Assembly: GCA_020634815.1 (NCBI GenBank)
Contig: JACKBA010000032.1
Coordinates: 1 to 64,000, forward strand
Length of the DNA stretch: 64,000 bases
Reading direction: 5' to 3'
Origin: Caldilineaceae bacterium
GTDB lineage: Bacteria; Chloroflexota; Anaerolineae; Caldilineales; Caldilineaceae
Position 1 is the first letter of the stretch, and every line of letters begins with the position of its first letter. The translations under genes and the position numbers were made by a program. This document shows, one piece after another, positions 60,485-64,000 of the stretch. The notes below the pieces were generated by a model. The model was not told where the DNA came from. It made no database searches and saw nothing but the letters and a program-made list of their open reading frames with translations.

Positions 60485-61593
60485 AGGATCTTACTCCTTT
60501 CAGCGGCGCGGTGCTGGCTGCCAAAGCCATTGCCGCGCTGGTGCATGCGCGCCATGTGCGCCAGTTCAGCGCTAATTTCATCCGGCAGCGGGATCACGCC
60601 ACCCATGCGGCCGAGGAAGCGCACCGGCACGCGCCCCTGTACGATGGCACGCACATCCTCGAGCATCTGGCCGGCATTCATCTCGACGACGAGCACGCCC
60701 TGCACGCGCTCGATTAGTTCGTCCAGCGCCGCTTCGGGATATGGCCACAGGCTGATTGGGCGGAAGAGACCGGCACGGATGCCCGCCCCCCGCGCCGCAC
60801 GCACCGCCGACTTGGCGATGCGCCCCACCGTGCCAAAGGCCACCACCAGCCACTCGGCGTCCTCGGTCTGGTAGCTCTCCCAATTCTGCTCGGTCGTGTG
60901 AATCGCATGCAGCTTCTCTTGAAGGCGAAGATTCGTGCGCTCCAGTTCCTCGGCATCGAGATAGAGAGAGGTGATGATGCGCGGTGCCCTGCCGGCCGTG
61001 CCGGATAGCGCCCAGTCGGGCCGGTCGACGGTCGGCTCGCGCATGGGCGGCATTTCGACCGGCTCCATCATCTGCCCCAGCGCGCCATCACCGGCAATGA
61101 TTACGATCGTTCGGTAGCGAAAAGCGAGATCGAAGCTGAGGTAGGTCAGGTCAACCGCCTCCTGCACGGTGGAGGGCGCCAGCACAATGGGGTGGAAGTC
61201 GCCGTGGCCGGCGCTGCGCGTGACCTGGAAATAGTCTCCCTGGCCCGGTTGAATGTTGCCCAGCCCTGGCCCGCCGCGCATGATGTCGACGAGGACGCAC
61301 GGCACCTCGCTGCCGGCAATGTAGCTCAGCCCTTCCTGCATGAGGCTGATACCGGGCGACGACGACGACGTCATAGCGCGGACGCCCGCACAGGCCGCGC
61401 CGTAGACCATGTTGATGGCGCCAATCTCGCTCTCGGCCTGCAAGAAGGTACGGCCGAGCTCCGGCATGCGCCGGGCCATGTATTCGAGCAGTTCCGTTTG
61501 CGGTGTGATGGGGTAGCCAAAGAAGGCATCGACACCGGCGCGTACGGCGGCTTCCGCCAACGCCTCGTTGCCCTTCCAAAGCTCACGGGTCAT
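60481..61593 (-). CDS. 2-oxoacid:ferredoxin oxidoreductase, alpha subunit (VorB/KorA-like)
   Basis: 370 aa. Starts with MTRELWKGNEALAEAAVRAG and has FFGYPITPQTELLEYMA, AESEIGAINMVYGAACAGVRAMTSSSSPGISLMQEGLSYIAGSEVP, GGPGLGNIQPGQGDYFQVTRS and a transketolase-C-like end. The VDIMRGGPGLGN-type block and a separate gamma subunit fit 3-methyl-2-oxobutanoate (VOR) or 2-oxoglutarate (KOR) enzymes rather than pyruvate. Nearby ilvD, whose product 2-oxoisovalerate is the VOR substrate, favours VOR (inference). Confidence 0.94.
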
Positions 61594-61692
61594 GAGTTTC
61601 CTCCAATCGAGGTAGACTGTCGGGATGGCCGGGTCCGGCCGGGGGCCAGCACCCTTCTGCGAGACGCGCCGGCCGGCCGCCCCGGTCTGTGC

Positions 61693-61926
61693 TCAGGCCG
61701 CGCGGCGCAGCGGCTCGCGGTAGACGGTGAACGCCACGTCGGGGCAGACGATGGCACAGATGCCGCAGCCCGTACAGTGTCCGTCGCGCTCGTCGAGCTG
61801 CACGTGATGATAACCGCGCGCGTTCAACGTGTCCGCCAGCGTGAGTACATGCTGCGGGCACGCCTGGATGCAAAGGCCACAGCCTTTACAACGGTCGGTT
61901 TGAATGGATACCGTTCCCTTGGTCAT
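61693..61926 (-). CDS. 2[4Fe-4S] ferredoxin-like delta subunit of the oxidoreductase
   Basis: 77 aa. Two full clusters: Cys13, 16, 19, 23 (CKGCGLCIQACP) and Cys51, 54, 57, 61 (CTGCGICAIVCP). It is the first gene of the operon, 99 nt before alpha. It passes electrons from the TPP/Fe-S core to free ferredoxin. AAAGGAG precedes the ATG. The gap to alpha looks empty. Confidence 0.95.
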   Translation of the reverse strand: MTKGTVSIQTDRCKGCGLCIQACPQHVLTLADTLNARGYHHVQLDERDGHCTGCGICAIVCPDVAFTVYREPLRRAA

Positions 61927-62052
61927 GAATGTTGCTCTCCTTTGAGCAATTCACTTGCTGGCCACGGCCCGTTTGGGAGGACCGTCGGTGGCCAGTTCCG
62001 GCGTGTATCCCCATTGATACACGTCAGCGGCAAAGCCGGTAAAAAAAGAGGA
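61927..62052 (-). promoter_or_regulatory. Structured leader of the oxidoreductase operon
   Basis: On the minus strand the leader starts with a T-rich stretch and has two hairpins: CGTGTATC/GATACACG around 62002-62023, and CTGGCCAC/GTGGCCAG around 61958-61995. No known riboswitch pattern or U-run terminator is recognised. No good -35/-10 pair is seen upstream. With the repeat element at 62132-62316 this accounts for the ~390 nt without a gene. Confidence 0.35.
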
Positions 62053-62131
62053 TGTAACTACTTAAAGAATAGCAGAATCGTGTGCGTACTTCCAGGGGCA
62101 AATGTCACGGCGCGGTGGGGACATTGTTTGG

Positions 62132-62316
62132 GGGATGAGGGGATGACAAGATGACGGAATGACAAGGTGACAGGATGAGGGCGTGAGGGGACAAAAAAGT
62201 GAGGTGTTGGGGTTGTGGGGTATTGGGGTTTCTATGATCCCCAACACCCCACAACCCCAACACCTCACCTTGTCATCTTGTCACCTTGTCACCTTGTCAC
62301 CCTGTCATCCCCTCAC
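62132..62316 (-). repeat. Nested inverted repeat after ilvD
   Basis: Inner stem of 30 bp with one mismatch (62199-62228/62239-62268; GTGAGGTGTTGGGG... type) and a 10-nt loop. It is flanked by outer arms of GATGACAAGATGACG-type (about 62132-62190) and TTGTCACCTTGTCACC-type (62269-62316) repeats. The outer arms belong to the same family as the element after trpG. It ends 4 nt from the ilvD stop. Confidence 0.9.
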
Positions 62317-62320
62317 ACTC

Positions 62321-64000
<1,680 letters not shown>

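Overview
The window is GC-rich, densely coded bacterial DNA. Gene content fits a Chloroflexota member (Anaerolineae/Caldilineae-like): a tRNA-Trp T-box ahead of trp genes, RDD and DUF2905 proteins, lipoprotein substrate-binding ABC systems, SDR-type threonine dehydrogenase, SelB, a large SARP/AfsR-type regulator and a 2-oxoacid:ferredoxin oxidoreductase. This assignment is inferred from gene content and style, not from a marker gene. No rRNA, tRNA, CRISPR array, phage or transposase was seen.

Layout. 1-5.6 kb (minus): two tandem multi-PAS/GAF sensor histidine kinases, the first cut by the window edge. 5.7-11.8 kb (minus): a fused 2Fe-2S/molybdopterin hydroxylase, an RDD membrane protein with C-terminal helix-hairpin-helix repeats coupled to a tandem-repeat protein, and DUF2905. 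11.8-22.5 kb (plus): a tryptophan locus: strong promoter, Trp-specific T-box, trpE, trpS, trpG, an APH-fold protein, a polytopic membrane protein, trpD, a HicBA-like pair, trpC, an aromatic amino acid decarboxylase and trpF. trpA and trpB are absent from the window. 22.5-25.8 kb (minus): an N-acetyltransferase, a zinc-ribbon membrane protein and two secreted proteins. 26-29 kb: a SsuABC/TauABC-like transporter broken up by repeat arrays. 29.4-30.2 kb: a UPF0175/PIN toxin-antitoxin pair. 30.2-34.7 kb: an acyl-CoA dehydrogenase convergent with selB and a coiled-coil protein. 35-38.6 kb: two GT4 glycosyltransferases and a Gfo/Idh/MocA oxidoreductase. 38.6-43.4 kb: an iron-type ABC importer whose permease has a large insertion. 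43.5-46.5 kb: a small orphan protein, a TlpA-like lipoprotein with CcdA, SlyD-like FKBP and a cold-shock protein. 46.5-52.2 kb: kbl-tdh threonine catabolism, a LysA-like protein and an ABC exporter. 52.3-57.8 kb: a SARP-family regulator divergent from a secreted SnoaL-like protein, with heptamer repeats between them. 57.9-64 kb (minus): a VOR/KOR-type oxidoreductase operon with an inserted methyltransferase, then ilvD (5' end cut).

The most unusual feature is a set of seven intergenic inverted repeats whose arms are themselves degenerate 7-11-bp tandem repeats. They fall into about four sequence families. Six of the seven begin within 0-26 nt of a stop codon, often inside an operon. Other notable signals are SARP-like heptamers with 11-bp spacing, a terminator-like hairpin in the leader of the cold-shock gene, and a toxin-antitoxin-like pair translationally embedded in the trp operon.
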